The position numbers were made by a program, and so were the translations under genes. The notes beneath the pieces are model-generated. The model had not been told where the DNA came from. It was given only the letters and a program-made list of their open reading frames with translations, and did not search any database. A DNA stretch of 64,000 bases, taken from Alphaproteobacteria bacterium. GTDB lineage: Bacteria; Pseudomonadota; Alphaproteobacteria; Caulobacterales; Aquidulcibacteraceae. The DNA lies in assembly GCA_018969015.1 (NCBI GenBank), contig JAGWZE010000001.1, positions 1 through 64,000 on the forward strand. Direction: 5' to 3'. Shown here one piece after another: positions 42,615-54,427 of this stretch; within the stretch, counting starts at the first letter, position 1, and each line of letters starts with the position of its first letter.

Positions 42615-42820
42615 TCGCTGACGCCCTCCGGCAAAACGCCGGTGGGCGAAACGTGTTTTCGGCCATGCGCCTTCACCTCGAGCGCCCCTTGGCGGGCCCC
42701 CCGGTGTGAATGCTCCCGAGCGGCGCGGGCAGCCAAGACGTCAATCCGGGGCGGCAGTGGGCCGCCTAGACCGCCGGAGCCAACCGGTCGGCCTGAATCG
42801 TTCAAATTGGAGCTGAGAGT

Positions 42821-44518
42821 TTGGCCAACGATACGATGACCCCCTCGCGGGATGATTTTGCCGCGCTGCTCGAGGAAAGCCTCACCGGGCGCGGTATGGT
42901 GGAAGGGCGCGTGGTTCCCGCCACCGTCGTCGGCGTCGAACATGACTTCGTCATCGTCGATGTCGGCCTGAAGACCGAGGGGCGCATCCCGTTGCGCGAA
43001 TTCCTCGTCGACACGGAAGGCCGGGGCCCGGCCGTCGGCGAGATCGTCGAAGTCTATCTCGACCGGATCGAGAACGCGCTGGGTGACGCCGTTCTCTCCC
43101 GCGAGAAAGCGCGCCGCGAAGAAGCCTGGACGCGCCTCGAAAAGAGCTTCGCCAAGGGCGAGAGCGTCAACGGCGCGATCGTCGGCCGCGTGAAGGGCGG
43201 CTTCACCGTCGATCTCGGCGGCGCGAACGCCTTCCTCCCCGGCAGCCAGGTCGACATCCGCCCGGTGCGCGACGTCGGCCCGCTCATGAACATCGTGCAG
43301 CCGTTCGCGATCCTGAAAATGGACCGCGCGCGCGGCAACATCGTCGTCTCGCGCCGTGCGGTGCTCGAGGAAACGCGCGCCGCCGAGCGCAGCGAGATCG
43401 TCGGTCAGCTGCAGGAAGGCGAGATCCGCGACGGCGTGGTCAAGAACATCACCGACTACGGCGCGTTCGTGGACCTCGGCGGCATCGACGGCCTGCTGCA
43501 CGTCACCGACATGAGCTGGAAGCGCGTCAACCACCCGAGCCAGGTGCTCAACGTGGGCGACACGGTCCGTGTGCAGATCGTCAAGATCAACCCGGAGACG
43601 CAGCGCATCAGCCTCGGCATGAAGCAGCTGCAGTCGGATCCGTGGGACGGCGTCGACAAGAAGTACCCGATCAACGGCAAATTCCGCGGCCGCGTGACGA
43701 ATCTGACGGATTACGGCGCGTTCGTTGAGCTCGAGCCGGGCGTCGAAGGCCTCGTCCACGTCTCCGAAATGAGCTGGACGAAGAAGAACGTCCACCCGGG
43801 CAAGCTGATCAGCCAGAGCCAGGAAGTCGAGGTCATGGTCCTCGACGTCGACGCCGAAAAGCGTCGCATCTCGCTCGGCCTGAAGCAGGTCATGGAAAAT
43901 CCGTGGGACCAGTTCGTCCGCGACCATCCGATCGGTTCGGTGATCGAAGGCGAAGTGCGCAACATCACCGAGTTCGGCCTGTTCGTCGGCCTGACGCCGG
44001 AGCTGGACGGCATGGTCCACCTCTCCGACATCTCCTGGGAAGCGCAGGGCGAGGAAGCCCTCCAGCGCTACAACAAGGGCGACGTCGTGCAGGCGAAGGT
44101 TCTGGACGTCGACGTCGAGAAGGAGCGCATCTCGCTCGGCATCAAGCAGGTGAAGAGCGATCCGCTGTCCACGTCGGAATATCGCCGTGGCCAGGTCCTC
44201 ACCGTCGAGGTGGTGGAAGTCACGTCGGGCGGCATCGAAGTGGCGTTCGGCGACGACAACGCGCTGCGCAGCTTCATCCGCAAGTCCGATCTGTCGCGGG
44301 ACCGTTCGGAACAGCGCCCCGAGCGCTTCGAGGTTGGTCAGCGCATGGATGCGATGGTCACCAACTTCGACCGCACCGTCCGTCGCGTGTCGCTCTCGGT
44401 GAAGGCCATGGAAATGGCCGAAGAGAAGGAAGCGATCGCGCAGTTCGGCTCGTCCGACTCGGGCGCGTCGCTGGGCGACATCCTCGGCGCGGCGCTCCGC
44501 GGCGACAAGAAGAGCTGA
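42821..44518 (+). CDS. rpsA: 30S ribosomal protein S1
   Basis: 565 residues. The start is taken as TTG at 42821 because GGAG lies eight bases upstream; an ATG at 42836 has no ribosome site. Six S1 (OB-fold) repeats are visible. The first two ('[20 protein letters not shown]', '[20 protein letters not shown]') bind the ribosome, and the next four ('[20 protein letters not shown]', '[20 protein letters not shown]', '[20 protein letters not shown]', '[20 protein letters not shown]') bind mRNA. The 206-base leader before it has GC-rich inverted repeats but no motif I recognise; S1 often represses its own translation. A strong terminator follows. Confidence 0.97.
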   Translation: MANDTMTPSRDDFAALLEESLTGRGMVEGRVVPATVVGVEHDFVIVDVGLKTEGRIPLREFLVDTEGRGPAVGEIVEVYLDRIENALGDAVLSREKARREEAWTRLEKSFAKGESVNGAIVGRVKGGFTVDLGGANAFLPGSQVDIRPVRDVGPLMNIVQPFAILKMDRARGNIVVSRRAVLEETRAAERSEIVGQLQEGEIRDGVVKNITDYGAFVDLGGIDGLLHVTDMSWKRVNHPSQVLNVGDTVRVQIVKINPETQRISLGMKQLQSDPWDGVDKKYPINGKFRGRVTNLTDYGAFVELEPGVEGLVHVSEMSWTKKNVHPGKLISQSQEVEVMVLDVDAEKRRISLGLKQVMENPWDQFVRDHPIGSVIEGEVRNITEFGLFVGLTPELDGMVHLSDISWEAQGEEALQRYNKGDVVQAKVLDVDVEKERISLGIKQVKSDPLSTSEYRRGQVLTVEVVEVTSGGIEVAFGDDNALRSFIRKSDLSRDRSEQRPERFEVGQRMDAMVTNFDRTVRRVSLSVKAMEMAEEKEAIAQFGSSDSGASLGDILGAALRGDKKS

Positions 44519-44543
44519 TCGCTCTGAAATCGCAGAAGAACGA

Positions 44544-44573
44544 GGCCGGGGCGCGCTGCGCTCCGGCCTTTTT
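44544..44573 (+). terminator. Rho-independent terminator of rpsA
   Basis: GGCCGGGGCGC (44544-44554) pairs with GCGCTCCGGCC (44558-44568), with one G-U pair, followed by TTTTTCTTT. It begins 25 bases past the rpsA stop. Confidence 0.88.
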
Positions 44574-44741
44574 CTTTGCGCACGCTGGCGACAAGCCGCG
44601 CCGACCAGCCAAGATCGGCCACCGCGCGGACGCTCGAAGTCGATCATTGTTCAATGAAGACGGATTTGGCTTTCGTTTAGCTTGACTGGCGGGGGAAGTG
44701 CCTGTTTCCATTCGCTTAGAGCGCGAACTTGGGTGATCAGA

Positions 44742-45047
44742 ATGCTGCGGTCCGAACTGGTGCGGGCGTTGCGCGCCTCTAGCCCCGACGACGTGAAGCC
44801 AGCCCAGGTCGAGGCCATGGTCGACATCGTGTTCGAGTCGATCTGCGCCGCGCTCGAGCGCGGGGACCGCGTCGAACTGCGCGGCTTCGGCGCCTTCTCG
44901 GTGCGCGAGCGGGACGCCCGCCAGGGCCGCAATCCCCGCACGGGCGTGTCGGTCGATGTCGGCGCCAAGCGCGTCCCGTTCTTCAAGGCGGGCAAGGAAT
45001 TGCGCCACAAAGTGAATCTGGGCGCAGGCGCAGCGCGCGGCGATTGA
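44742..45047 (+). CDS. ihfB: Integration host factor beta subunit
   Basis: 101 residues from the ATG at 44742. The HU/IHF fold is complete: the N-terminal helices 'MLRSELVRALRASS', then 'IVFESICAALERGDRVELRG' and 'FGAFSVRERDARQGRNPRTG' with the DNA-bending arm and its proline, and 'KRVPFFKAGKELR'. The order rpsA-ihfB is standard for IHF-beta and supports this choice over HU. It bends DNA in promoters, recombination and replication together with IHF-alpha, which is not in the window. Confidence 0.94.
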   Translation: MLRSELVRALRASSPDDVKPAQVEAMVDIVFESICAALERGDRVELRGFGAFSVRERDARQGRNPRTGVSVDVGAKRVPFFKAGKELRHKVNLGAGAARGD

Positions 45048-45107
45048 CGCCGGCCGCGAACGGCCGCTCAATCCGGGCAGCGGACAGCTGAACGTCGGGG
45101 AGCGGCC

Positions 45108-45515
45108 ATGCTCAAGGAATTCCGTGACTTCGCCATGCGCGGCAACGTCGTGGATCTCGCCGTAGGCGTGATCATCGGCGCCGCGTTCGGGTCGATCGTC
45201 ACGTCGCTGGTGAATGATGTGATCATGCCCCCGATCGGCTACCTGATCGGCGGGATCGATTTCTCCAAAATCGTCATCCCGATCGCCCCCGAGCGCACCC
45301 TGGCGGACGGCACGGTGAAGCCCGCCGTGGCGATCGCCATCGGCAAATTCCTCAATGCCCTCGTGAGCTTCGTCATCGTGGCGTGGGTCGTCTTCCTGCT
45401 CGTGAAGGCGATGAACAGCCTCAAGGCCAAGGAGGAAGCGGCCCCCGCCGCGCCGGCCCCGACGCCGGAGGACATCGTGCTGCTGCGCGAGATCCGCGAC
45501 GCCCTGAAGAAGTGA
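45108..45515 (+). CDS. mscL: Large-conductance mechanosensitive channel
   Basis: 135 residues with a GGGGAG ribosome site. '[20 protein letters not shown]' followed by '[20 protein letters not shown]' is the amphipathic N-terminal helix and pore helix TM1. A periplasmic loop leads to TM2 ('[20 protein letters not shown]') and a cytoplasmic bundle with '[18 protein letters not shown]'. It forms a homopentamer that opens in hypo-osmotic shock. It stands alone between ihfB and trpF. Confidence 0.97.
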   Translation: MLKEFRDFAMRGNVVDLAVGVIIGAAFGSIVTSLVNDVIMPPIGYLIGGIDFSKIVIPIAPERTLADGTVKPAVAIAIGKFLNALVSFVIVAWVVFLLVKAMNSLKAKEEAAPAAPAPTPEDIVLLREIRDALKK

Positions 45516-45568
45516 GCTCCCCAAACGACTCAGTTGCGGGCGCCCCTGTCGCGCCCTAGGTCTGCGTC

Positions 45569-46200
45569 ATGGCGCTCGTGAAAATCTGCGGTTTGCGCAC
45601 GGCCGAGACCGTGGACGCCGCGCTGCGCGGCGAGGCCCGCTATCTCGGCTTCAACTTCTTTCCCAAGAGCCCGCGCTTCGTGACGCCGGACGCCGCGGCG
45701 GCCCTCGCCGCCCCGGCACGCGGTCGCGCCGACACCGTGGCCGTCGTCGTCGACGCCGACGACGCCCTGCTTGCCCAGATCGCGGCGCGCCTCGCGCCGG
45801 ACTGGATCCAGCTGCACGGCAAGGAGCGTCCCGATCGCGCCGCCGAGGTCCGCCGGTTCGCCCGCAAGGGCGTCATCAAGGCCCTGGCGATCGCGCGGCC
45901 GGAGGATTTCGAGGCCGTCGCCCCCGCCGCCGCGGCCGCCGACATGCTCCTGTTCGACGCCAAGGCCCCGGCCGGCGCGGTTCTGCCGGGCGGCAACGGC
46001 GCCGCGTTCGACTGGACCCTGCTCACAGGGCGGACGTTCCCGAAGCCCTGGCTCCTGTCCGGCGGCCTGACCCCCGAGAACGTCGGCGAAGCCGTGCGGG
46101 CCTCAGGCGCATCCCAGGTGGATGTGGCCTCTGGCGTCGAGCGCGCGCCCGGCGTAAAGGACCCGGATCGAATTATGGCTTTTTTGGCCGCCGCGGCCGC

Positions 46201-46204
<4 letters not shown>
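45569..46204 (+). CDS. trpF: Phosphoribosylanthranilate isomerase
   Basis: 211 residues. A TIM barrel with '[17 protein letters not shown]' (catalytic Cys), '[16 protein letters not shown]', '[15 protein letters not shown]', '[19 protein letters not shown]', '[15 protein letters not shown]' and '[19 protein letters not shown]'. It catalyses the Amadori rearrangement in tryptophan synthesis. Its TGA overlaps the GTG of trpB, starting a five-gene overlapping unit. A typical arrangement for alphaproteobacteria, where trpC, D and E lie elsewhere. Confidence 0.97.
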
Positions 46205-47477
<1,273 letters not shown>

Positions 47478-47481
<4 letters not shown>

Positions 47482-48311
47482 CCGGCTCCCCGCGTCTCGC
47501 TGCGCGCTTCGCCGCGCTCAAGGCGGAAGGTCGCTCCGGCCTGATCGCCTATGTCATGGCCGGCGACCCCGACCTTGCCGCCACCCTGCCGATCCTCCGC
47601 GCTGCCGCGTCTGCAGGCGCCGACGTGATCGAACTTGGCTTTCCCTTCACCGATCCGATGGCCGACGGCCCCACCATCCAGCGTGCGGCCTTGCGTTCCC
47701 TGAAAGCCGGGACCACGCTGACGGCCGTGCTCGATATCGCCGCCCAATTCCGCGCCGAAGATCCGGACACGCCCCTCATCCTGATGGGCTACGCCAACCC
47801 GATCGAGCAGATGGGCCAGGACGCGTTCGCCGCGCGCGCGGGCAAGGCCGGCGTCGACGGCGCGATCGTCGTCGACCTGCCGCCGGAAGAGGATTTCGAG
47901 CTGCGGGCCGCGTTCGCCGCGCACCAACTGTCTTTGATCCGTTTGGCGACGCCGACGACGGATGAAAATCGCCTCCGGACCGTTCTCGATGGCGTGTCCG
48001 GCTTCCTCTACTACGTCTCCCTGACCGGCGTGACCGGCGTCCAGGCCGTCGGGCCCGAGGCGGCGCGCGCCGCCGCCCAGCGCCTCAAGGCCGCAACCGA
48101 TCTCCCTGTCGCCGTCGGCTTCGGCGTGCGCGATCCCGAGTCTGCCGCCGCCATCGCCCGCACGGCCGATGCGGTCGTGGTGGGATCCGCGATCGTCGAC
48201 GTCATCGCCGAAGGCCCGGCCGCGGAGGCGCCTCAGCGCGTCGCCGCCAAGGTCGGCGCCCTCGCCGCCGCCATACGCCAGGCCCGACTTCCCTCCGGAG
48301 CGCTCCGATGA
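47478..48311 (+). CDS. trpA: Tryptophan synthase alpha subunit
   Basis: 277 residues from the ATG at 47478. TIM barrel with '[20 protein letters not shown]', '[20 protein letters not shown]' (catalytic Glu and Asp), '[15 protein letters not shown]', '[11 protein letters not shown]', '[12 protein letters not shown]' and '[14 protein letters not shown]'. It releases indole from indole-3-glycerol phosphate and passes it to TrpB. Its stop overlaps the accD ATG. Confidence 0.97.
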
Positions 48312-49300
48312 GCAATTGGTGGACCAACCTCACCCGCCCTGGCCTCAAGAAGAAGGCCGAAGAGAAGAAGCCCGATCCGAAGCGCGAGACGCCGGACGGC
48401 CTCTGGATCAAGTGCCCGACGACCGGCGAACTGATCTACCAGCAGGACCTCGAAGCCTCGAACTGGGTCACGCCCGCCGGCTTCCACATGCGCATCGGTC
48501 CCGCGCAGCGCTTCAAGCAGGTGTTCGATGACGGCGCGGGAACGCCGATCGCCCTGCCCGACGTCCCCCGCGACCCGCTCCGTTTCAAGGACGACAAGCG
48601 CTACGTCGATCGCCTCAAGGCCGCGCGCGCCAAGGTCGAGCGCGACGACTGCATGGCTGCGAGCGAGGGCCGCATCGGCGGCGCGCGCGCCGTCGTGCTC
48701 GTGCAGGATTTCGAGTTCATGGGCGGCTCGCTCGGCATGGCCGCGGGCGAAGCCTTCATCACCGCCGCGCAGCACGCCGTGAAGGCGAAGTGCGCGCTGA
48801 TCTGCGTCGCCGCCGCCGGCGGCGCGCGCATGCAGGAAGGCATCCTGTCGCTGATGCAGATGCCGCGCACCACGCTCGCCATCCAGGAGCTGAAGCGCGC
48901 TGGCCTGCCCTACATCGTCGTCCTCACCGATCCGACGACGGGCGGCGTCACCGCGAGCTACGCGATGCTGGGCGACATCCACATCGCCGAGCCGGGCGCG
49001 CTGATCGGCTTTGCCGGCCCGCGCGTCATCGAGCAGACGATCCGCCAGAAACTGCCCGACGGCTTCCAGCGCGCCGAATACCTGCTCGAGAAAGGCATGG
49101 TCGACATGGTCGTCGATCGTCGCCAGCTGAAGCAGACGCTCGCGGCTCTCCTCTCGATCCTGCTCGCCAACCGCGAAGATTCCGCGCGCGACGGCGACGG
49201 CGCAACCGATGCGAAACCCGCAGCGACGGTGCAGCCGCTCGTCCGCCCGGCGCGCACCGCCGCGCCCGCGCGTCCTCCCCGCGCCAAGGCGGCTGAGTGA
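48308..49300 (+). CDS. accD: Acetyl-CoA carboxylase carboxyltransferase beta subunit
   Basis: 330 residues. The carboxyltransferase core is intact: '[20 protein letters not shown]', '[18 protein letters not shown]', '[20 protein letters not shown]' and '[20 protein letters not shown]'. In E. coli the N-terminus has a four-Cys zinc finger. Here the matching segment reads '[18 protein letters not shown]' then '[11 protein letters not shown]', keeping only the first Cys, so no zinc can be held in the usual way. I recall the same loss in Caulobacter-type AccD. A Pro/Ala/Arg-rich tail ends the protein. The TGA overlaps the GTG of folC. Confidence 0.95.
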   Translation: MSNWWTNLTRPGLKKKAEEKKPDPKRETPDGLWIKCPTTGELIYQQDLEASNWVTPAGFHMRIGPAQRFKQVFDDGAGTPIALPDVPRDPLRFKDDKRYVDRLKAARAKVERDDCMAASEGRIGGARAVVLVQDFEFMGGSLGMAAGEAFITAAQHAVKAKCALICVAAAGGARMQEGILSLMQMPRTTLAIQELKRAGLPYIVVLTDPTTGGVTASYAMLGDIHIAEPGALIGFAGPRVIEQTIRQKLPDGFQRAEYLLEKGMVDMVVDRRQLKQTLAALLSILLANREDSARDGDGATDAKPAATVQPLVRPARTAAPARPPRAKAAE

Positions 49301-50619
49301 TCGTCGGCACGCCCGGCACTGCTGGCCCGGTCGCAGCCCGTCTCGCGGAGATCGGCGTCGAGTTCGATCACGGCCACGCGCTCGATCTGTCCCGCATCGA
49401 AGCGGCGCTGGCGGCGCTCGGCCATCCTGAACGGCGCCTGCCGCCGGTGCTGCATGTCGCCGGCACCAACGGCAAGGGCTCGACATGCGCCTTCGCGCGC
49501 GCCATCGCCGAAGCCGCGGGCCTGCGCGCCCATGTTTTCACCTCGCCGCACCTCGTGCGTCCGAACGAACGCGTGCGCCTCGCCGGAACCCTGGCGAGCG
49601 ACGCCGCCCTCATCGACGCGCTCGACCGCATCGCCGCGACCGGGCGAGCCGTCACCTATTTCGAAGCCATCACCGCCGCCGCGTTCCTCCTGTTCGCCGA
49701 AACGCCCGCCGACGTGACGATCCTCGAAGTCGGTCTCGGCGGCCGCCTCGACGCGACGAACGTCGCGACGCCCGCGGCGTGCGTCATCACGCCGGTCGAC
49801 TACGACCACATGGCCATCCTCGGCGACACGATCGGCAAGATCGCCGGCGAGAAGGCCGGCATCCTGAAGCCGGGCGTTCCCGCGGTGATCGCACGCCAGC
49901 ATGCCGATGCGGCCGCGGTGATCGAGGCGCGCGCCGAAGCCGTCGGGGCGCCGCTGCTGCGCGCCGGCGTCGACTGGGACGCATGGTCCGAACACAGACG
50001 TCTCGCGGTGCAGACCTTGGATCGCCTGCTGGATCTTCCGCCGCCGTCGCTGCCCGGCCCCCACCAGATCGAGAACGCTGCCGTTGCGGTGGTGGCGATG
50101 CAGACGCTGGACGCGCGCCTCGGCGGCGCGCTCGGCCTCGACGACGACGCCTGTGCGCGCGGCGTCGCCTCAGCGGTGTGGCCGGCGCGGATGCAACGCC
50201 TGCAGCGCGGCCCGCTCGCCGCGCAGGCCCGCGCACGCGGCATCGAGCTTTGGCTGGATGGCGGTCACAATCCCCACGGCGCGCGGGCGATCGCACAGGC
50301 GCTCGCGCGCTTTCAGGCGCAGGCGCCGCGCCCAACCTGGATCATTCTCGGCGTGCTCGATCGCAAGGATCTCGAGGGCGTCGTCGCGCCGCTCGCACAG
50401 GCGGCGGCCGGAATCGTCGCCATCCCCGTGCCGCAGTCCGCCGCGAGCCGCGACCCGCGGGAAACCGCCGCCGCCGCCGCGCGCTTCGGCGTCACCGCGA
50501 CAACGGCCGAGGACGTCACGGCCGCGCTGGCGCAGACGCCCGACGGCGCGCGCGTCCTGATCTGCGGCTCGCTCTATCTTGCGGGCGCGGTTCTGGCGGA
50601 CAACGATCCCCCGACCTGA
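49297..50619 (+). CDS. folC: Bifunctional folylpolyglutamate synthase/dihydrofolate synthase
   Basis: 440 residues from a GTG at 49297 overlapping the accD stop. Mur-ligase-like fold with P-loop '[20 protein letters not shown]', '[17 protein letters not shown]', '[17 protein letters not shown]', '[20 protein letters not shown]' and '[15 protein letters not shown]', and the C-terminal domain with '[15 protein letters not shown]'. It adds glutamate to dihydropteroate and to folates. It is the last gene of the trp-accD-folC unit and converges with trxA after 13 bases. Confidence 0.95.
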   Translation: MIVGTPGTAGPVAARLAEIGVEFDHGHALDLSRIEAALAALGHPERRLPPVLHVAGTNGKGSTCAFARAIAEAAGLRAHVFTSPHLVRPNERVRLAGTLASDAALIDALDRIAATGRAVTYFEAITAAAFLLFAETPADVTILEVGLGGRLDATNVATPAACVITPVDYDHMAILGDTIGKIAGEKAGILKPGVPAVIARQHADAAAVIEARAEAVGAPLLRAGVDWDAWSEHRRLAVQTLDRLLDLPPPSLPGPHQIENAAVAVVAMQTLDARLGGALGLDDDACARGVASAVWPARMQRLQRGPLAAQARARGIELWLDGGHNPHGARAIAQALARFQAQAPRPTWIILGVLDRKDLEGVVAPLAQAAAGIVAIPVPQSAASRDPRETAAAAARFGVTATTAEDVTAALAQTPDGARVLICGSLYLAGAVLADNDPPT

Positions 50620-50632
50620 ACCAAAGCCGTGA

Positions 50633-50959
50633 TCAGACCGACGTGATGTCGCTGATCCACTCGGCCATCTTGCTCTTCGGCATCGCGCCGACGCGCGTAT
50701 CGGCGACTTTGCCGCCGCGGAAGACCATCAGCGTCGGGATGCCGCGCACGCCATAGCGGCTCGGCGTCTGCGGGTTGTCGTCGATGTTGATCTTGGCGAT
50801 CGTGACCTTGCCGTCATATTCCTTGGCGAGCTCTTCGAGGGCGGGACCGATCTGCTTGCAGGGGCCGCACCACTCCGCCCAGAAATCGACGAGCACCGGC
50901 GTATCCGACTTCAGCACGTCGTTTTCGAAGCTGTCGTCCGTCACCTTCACCGTCGCCAT
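50633..50959 (-). CDS. trxA: Thioredoxin
   Basis: 108 residues from the ATG at 50959, with GGAGGA upstream. '[20 protein letters not shown]' carries the redox-active WCGPC, and '[18 protein letters not shown]' holds the cis-proline. A standard cytoplasmic disulphide reductant. It lies 81 bases downstream of addA on the same strand, so it may be the last gene of that operon or have its own promoter. Confidence 0.97.
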   Translation of the reverse strand: MATVKVTDDSFENDVLKSDTPVLVDFWAEWCGPCKQIGPALEELAKEYDGKVTIAKINIDDNPQTPSRYGVRGIPTLMVFRGGKVADTRVGAMPKSKMAEWISDITSV

Positions 50960-51040
50960 GGGATCCCATCCTCCAACCCGCGCCCGGACCGCCCGACGCG
51001 GGGCCGCAGACACCCGATGTATGGCGCGAGTCGCGCCGGT

Positions 51041-54000
51041 TCAACTCATCGGCGGCGCTTGGCCCAGCCGCGCGAGCGCCAGGTCGAGCAGATCCGCGGG
51101 AACGGGCATCAGCTTCGGCGTCTCCGTCCAGATCAGCGCGCACCGCACGGTTCGCCCTGGAAACGCCTGCGCCAGCACCGCGCGGTAGGCCGCGAGCTGC
51201 ATGATGTAGCCGAACGGCGCCTTGCCGGGATCGTCGGGCGCGGGCCTGTCCGTCTTGAAGTCGACGATCAACACCTTGTCCGGCGTCACCAACAGGCGGT
51301 CCACCGAGCCGCGCACCCCGCCGGGCGGCAGCCCGGGCGCGACGCCCGCGATCGGCGCCTCGGCGCGGCTGCCGGGCCCGAACGCCGCCGCGAAATCGGG
51401 ATGCTCGAGCACCGCCATCGCCTCGTCGATCAAGGCTTCGGCATCAGCGCCCGTCGCGCCCTGAGGCCCGAGCCAGATACGGGCGAGCGCACGCCGCTTC
51501 AGCGCCGGGGCGTCCGGCAACCGCTCGAGCAGACCATGGATCAGGCGTCCGCGCTGGAAGCGGCGCTCGGCGTCCAGCCGCACGAGGCGCACGGCCGAAT
51601 GCCCGAGCTGCGACGGCGCCGCCGATCGGGCCTTCACGCCTTCGTCCGGCGCCGGACGATCCATCCACGCGGGCCGCGGTGTCTCGACGGCGGGCTCGAC
51701 ATCCCGCGCCTCCGCGATCAGCGGCGCGCCAAACCGCAGCCCCTCGCCGAACGGCGTCTCGGCCGCGACGGCCCCGGCCTCGCGCATGCCCGCTTCGACG
51801 AGCGTGTGCCAGCTTTCGGCGTGCGCATCGCCCGTGCCGCGCTTGCTGCGATGCCCGCACACGATCATGCGGTCGCGCGCCCGCGTCAGCGCCACGTAGA
51901 GCAGCCGGCGGTGCTCGGCCGAGGCGCGCCTCGCCGCCTCCTGGCGCGCGGCCGTCGCAACCGCATCGTCGCCAGACCGCGACGTCGAGACGATCGGGCC
52001 ATGATCGTCGAGGAACAGAATGTCCTTCCCGCCCGAATCCGGCCCGCCCGTTGTGTCCGGCAACAGCACGACGGGCGCTTCGAGGCCCTTTGCGCCGTGC
52101 ACGGTCATGATCCGCACCGATCCGCCGCCATGCTCCATTTCGCGCTTGATCGGCGTCTCGTCAGCCTCGATCGCCGCGGTGAGATGCAGCACCGTCGCGG
52201 GGCCGTTGCGGGCGCATTCGAGCGCGCGCGACAAAAGCTCCTCGAGCGGATCGCGCGCCTCGGGCCCCAGCCGCTCCATCATCCGCCGCCATCCGGAGCG
52301 CCCCTGCGGATCGACGCCCTCGAGCGCAGCCGCCAGCGTCTCGTAGGGCGGATCGGCGGCGCGCCCGATCATGTCGGCGACGAACGCGCGCGCGTAGGCG
52401 TATTTCGGATCTTCCGCCGCGCAGAGCCGCGCCCACACGCTGTCGCCCTTCGCCCGCCCATAGGCGAGCGGGTAGATGTCGGCGTCGTCGTCCGTCAGGC
52501 CGATGAGCGGGCTCTTCAGCAGCACGCACAAGGCGAGGTCGTCCGTCGGATCGAGGATCACGCGCAGCAGCGCGAGCATGTCCTCCACGGCGGGCTCTTC
52601 GCGCAGCACCATGCGATCCGCGCCGGCGACAGGCAGACCCGCCTGCTTGAACGCCTTGATGATCGCGCGAAACACGGTCCCGCGGGACCGAACGAGGATC
52701 AGCACGTCGCCCGCGCGCATCGGGCGGGGCGCCTTGTCGTCCTCGTCATAGACCGCTTCCCCCGCGGCGATCATCGCCTTCACGCGCGCGGCGAGCGCCA
52801 TGCCGAGCGCGGCGGTCGAGCTTTGCGCCGTCTCCAGATCGCGCGGCGCATCCCAGGGGATCGGCGTCGTATCGTCCGGAACCGGCGCGAGCGGCCACCA
52901 CTCGACACACCCGGTGTCTTTCTCGCGCCACGCGGTGTGGACGATCTCGTCCGAAGCCGCCGGCTGCGCGCCGCCGATCGGCGACACCTTGAATACTGCG
53001 TCGACGACGTTCAGCACCTGCAGCGTCGAGCGGAACGACATCAGGAGGTCCGGCGCGGTGAACGGCTTGCCCGCCGCGTGCGCGCGCGCCGACAAGCGCC
53101 GCGACTCCGCATCGAACCGCTCCGGATCGGCGCCCTGGAACGAATAGATCGATTGCTTGGCGTCGCCCACGGCGAACACCGTGCGCGGTGCATCCCGGCG
53201 CGTCTCGCCGGAGAAGAACTCGTCCTGCAGCGGTGCGATCAGCGCCCATTGGCCGGGGCTGGTGTCCTGCCCTTCATCGACCAGGATATGATCGACGCCG
53301 CCGTCCAGCTTGTAGAGCACCCAGGCCGAGGCGCCGCTTTCGTTCAGAAGCCGCCGCGAGGCCGAGATCAGATCGTCGAAATCGAGCACGCCGGCGTGCG
53401 ATTTCGCGGTCTCGTACGCGCCCGCCAGAGCGTGGGCGAGCGCGGCCGCCGCGATCGCATCCTCCGCCCTGTCGATCGCGCGCAGCGTCTCGAACGCCGC
53501 CGTCGCCCGATCGCATTCGTCCAGCAGCACCGGCTCGATCCAGGGATGGTCCTTGGCGTGCTTCTTCGTGAAGAGCTGCTTGCGCGGCGTGCGCTCGTCG
53601 GTGAGGAACGCATGAAGCCAGGCCTCGAGCTTCTTGGCTTCGTCGTCCGCATGGATGGCCGCGCGAAGCCTCTGCGCGGTCTTGTGGTCGTCGAGCGCGT
53701 CCGCGACGTCCTTCAGCGCGCTCCACCGCGTGCTCGCCAGCGTTTCCGAGATAAAAGCCGCGCGGTCCGCGGGCGCGGCGTGCCGACGCCGCAGACTTTC
53801 CGCATCGATCGGCCCCGTCCCGCCCAGCGCGGCGATGTCCTCGCGCCGCCGCACCAGCGCGGCCCGGAACTTGTCCAGGCGCTCGGAATCGAGCCGCGTC
53901 GCGAAATGCACCGCGGCGTCCATCGCCTGCGCCGCCGCCGCGCTCCAGGCCTGCGCCAACAGCGCGCTCTGCTTCGTCTCGTCGGCGATCTCGAAGCCGG

Positions 54001-54427
54001 GCGCGATCCCGGCCTCGATCGGGAACCGGCCGAGAAGCCGTTCGCAGAAGGCGTGGATCGTCTGGATGCGCAATCCGCCAGGCGTTTCCAGCGCACGCGC
54101 AAACAACGTTCGCGCCCGCGCCAGTTCGCCGTCGCGCGGCGCGTGCCCGCGCAGATCCGTGAGGCTTTTGGTCAGCGCGGCGTCGTCGGCGACGCACCAT
54201 TGCCCGAGCCGTTCGAACAGCCGGCGCTGCATCTCCGCCGCCGCCGCCTTGGTGTAGGTGATGCACAAGAAGGCCGACGGCTCGAACCCGTCGAGCAGAA
54301 GGCGCGCGATGCGGTCGACGAGGACCTTCGTCTTTCCCGATCCCGCATTGGCCCGGACGAACACGGACGATTGCGGATCAGCCGCGGCGCGCTGGCTCGC
54401 GATGGCGAGATCGTAGGGCGTCGTCAT
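51041..54427 (-). CDS. addA: Double-strand break repair helicase AddA
   Basis: 1128 residues from the ATG at 54427, which overlaps the addB stop (ATGA). UvrD-like helicase with Walker A 'VRANAGSGKTKVLVDRIARL', 'CITYTKAAAAEMQRRLFERL', 'DHILVDEGQDTSPGQW', 'VFAVGDAKQSIYSFQGADP' and 'RIMTVHGAKGLEAPVVLLPD'. The C-terminal PD-(D/E)xK nuclease shows 'GSVDRLLV', 'VLIVDFKTDRP' and 'QLAAYRAVL'. With AddB it resects broken ends for RecA loading, as RecBCD does in E. coli. Length and order are typical for alphaproteobacteria. Confidence 0.97.
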   Translation of the reverse strand: MTTPYDLAIASQRAAADPQSSVFVRANAGSGKTKVLVDRIARLLLDGFEPSAFLCITYTKAAAAEMQRRLFERLGQWCVADDAALTKSLTDLRGHAPRDGELARARTLFARALETPGGLRIQTIHAFCERLLGRFPIEAGIAPGFEIADETKQSALLAQAWSAAAAQAMDAAVHFATRLDSERLDKFRAALVRRREDIAALGGTGPIDAESLRRRHAAPADRAAFISETLASTRWSALKDVADALDDHKTAQRLRAAIHADDEAKKLEAWLHAFLTDERTPRKQLFTKKHAKDHPWIEPVLLDECDRATAAFETLRAIDRAEDAIAAAALAHALAGAYETAKSHAGVLDFDDLISASRRLLNESGASAWVLYKLDGGVDHILVDEGQDTSPGQWALIAPLQDEFFSGETRRDAPRTVFAVGDAKQSIYSFQGADPERFDAESRRLSARAHAAGKPFTAPDLLMSFRSTLQVLNVVDAVFKVSPIGGAQPAASDEIVHTAWREKDTGCVEWWPLAPVPDDTTPIPWDAPRDLETAQSSTAALGMALAARVKAMIAAGEAVYDEDDKAPRPMRAGDVLILVRSRGTVFRAIIKAFKQAGLPVAGADRMVLREEPAVEDMLALLRVILDPTDDLALCVLLKSPLIGLTDDDADIYPLAYGRAKGDSVWARLCAAEDPKYAYARAFVADMIGRAADPPYETLAAALEGVDPQGRSGWRRMMERLGPEARDPLEELLSRALECARNGPATVLHLTAAIEADETPIKREMEHGGGSVRIMTVHGAKGLEAPVVLLPDTTGGPDSGGKDILFLDDHGPIVSTSRSGDDAVATAARQEAARRASAEHRRLLYVALTRARDRMIVCGHRSKRGTGDAHAESWHTLVEAGMREAGAVAAETPFGEGLRFGAPLIAEARDVEPAVETPRPAWMDRPAPDEGVKARSAAPSQLGHSAVRLVRLDAERRFQRGRLIHGLLERLPDAPALKRRALARIWLGPQGATGADAEALIDEAMAVLEHPDFAAAFGPGSRAEAPIAGVAPGLPPGGVRGSVDRLLVTPDKVLIVDFKTDRPAPDDPGKAPFGYIMQLAAYRAVLAQAFPGRTVRCALIWTETPKLMPVPADLLDLALARLGQAPPMS

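Noticed and set aside
42086-44647. 853-codon minus-strand frame opposite cmk and rpsA
   Set aside because: Complement of the S1 repeats, hence its apparent internal repetition.
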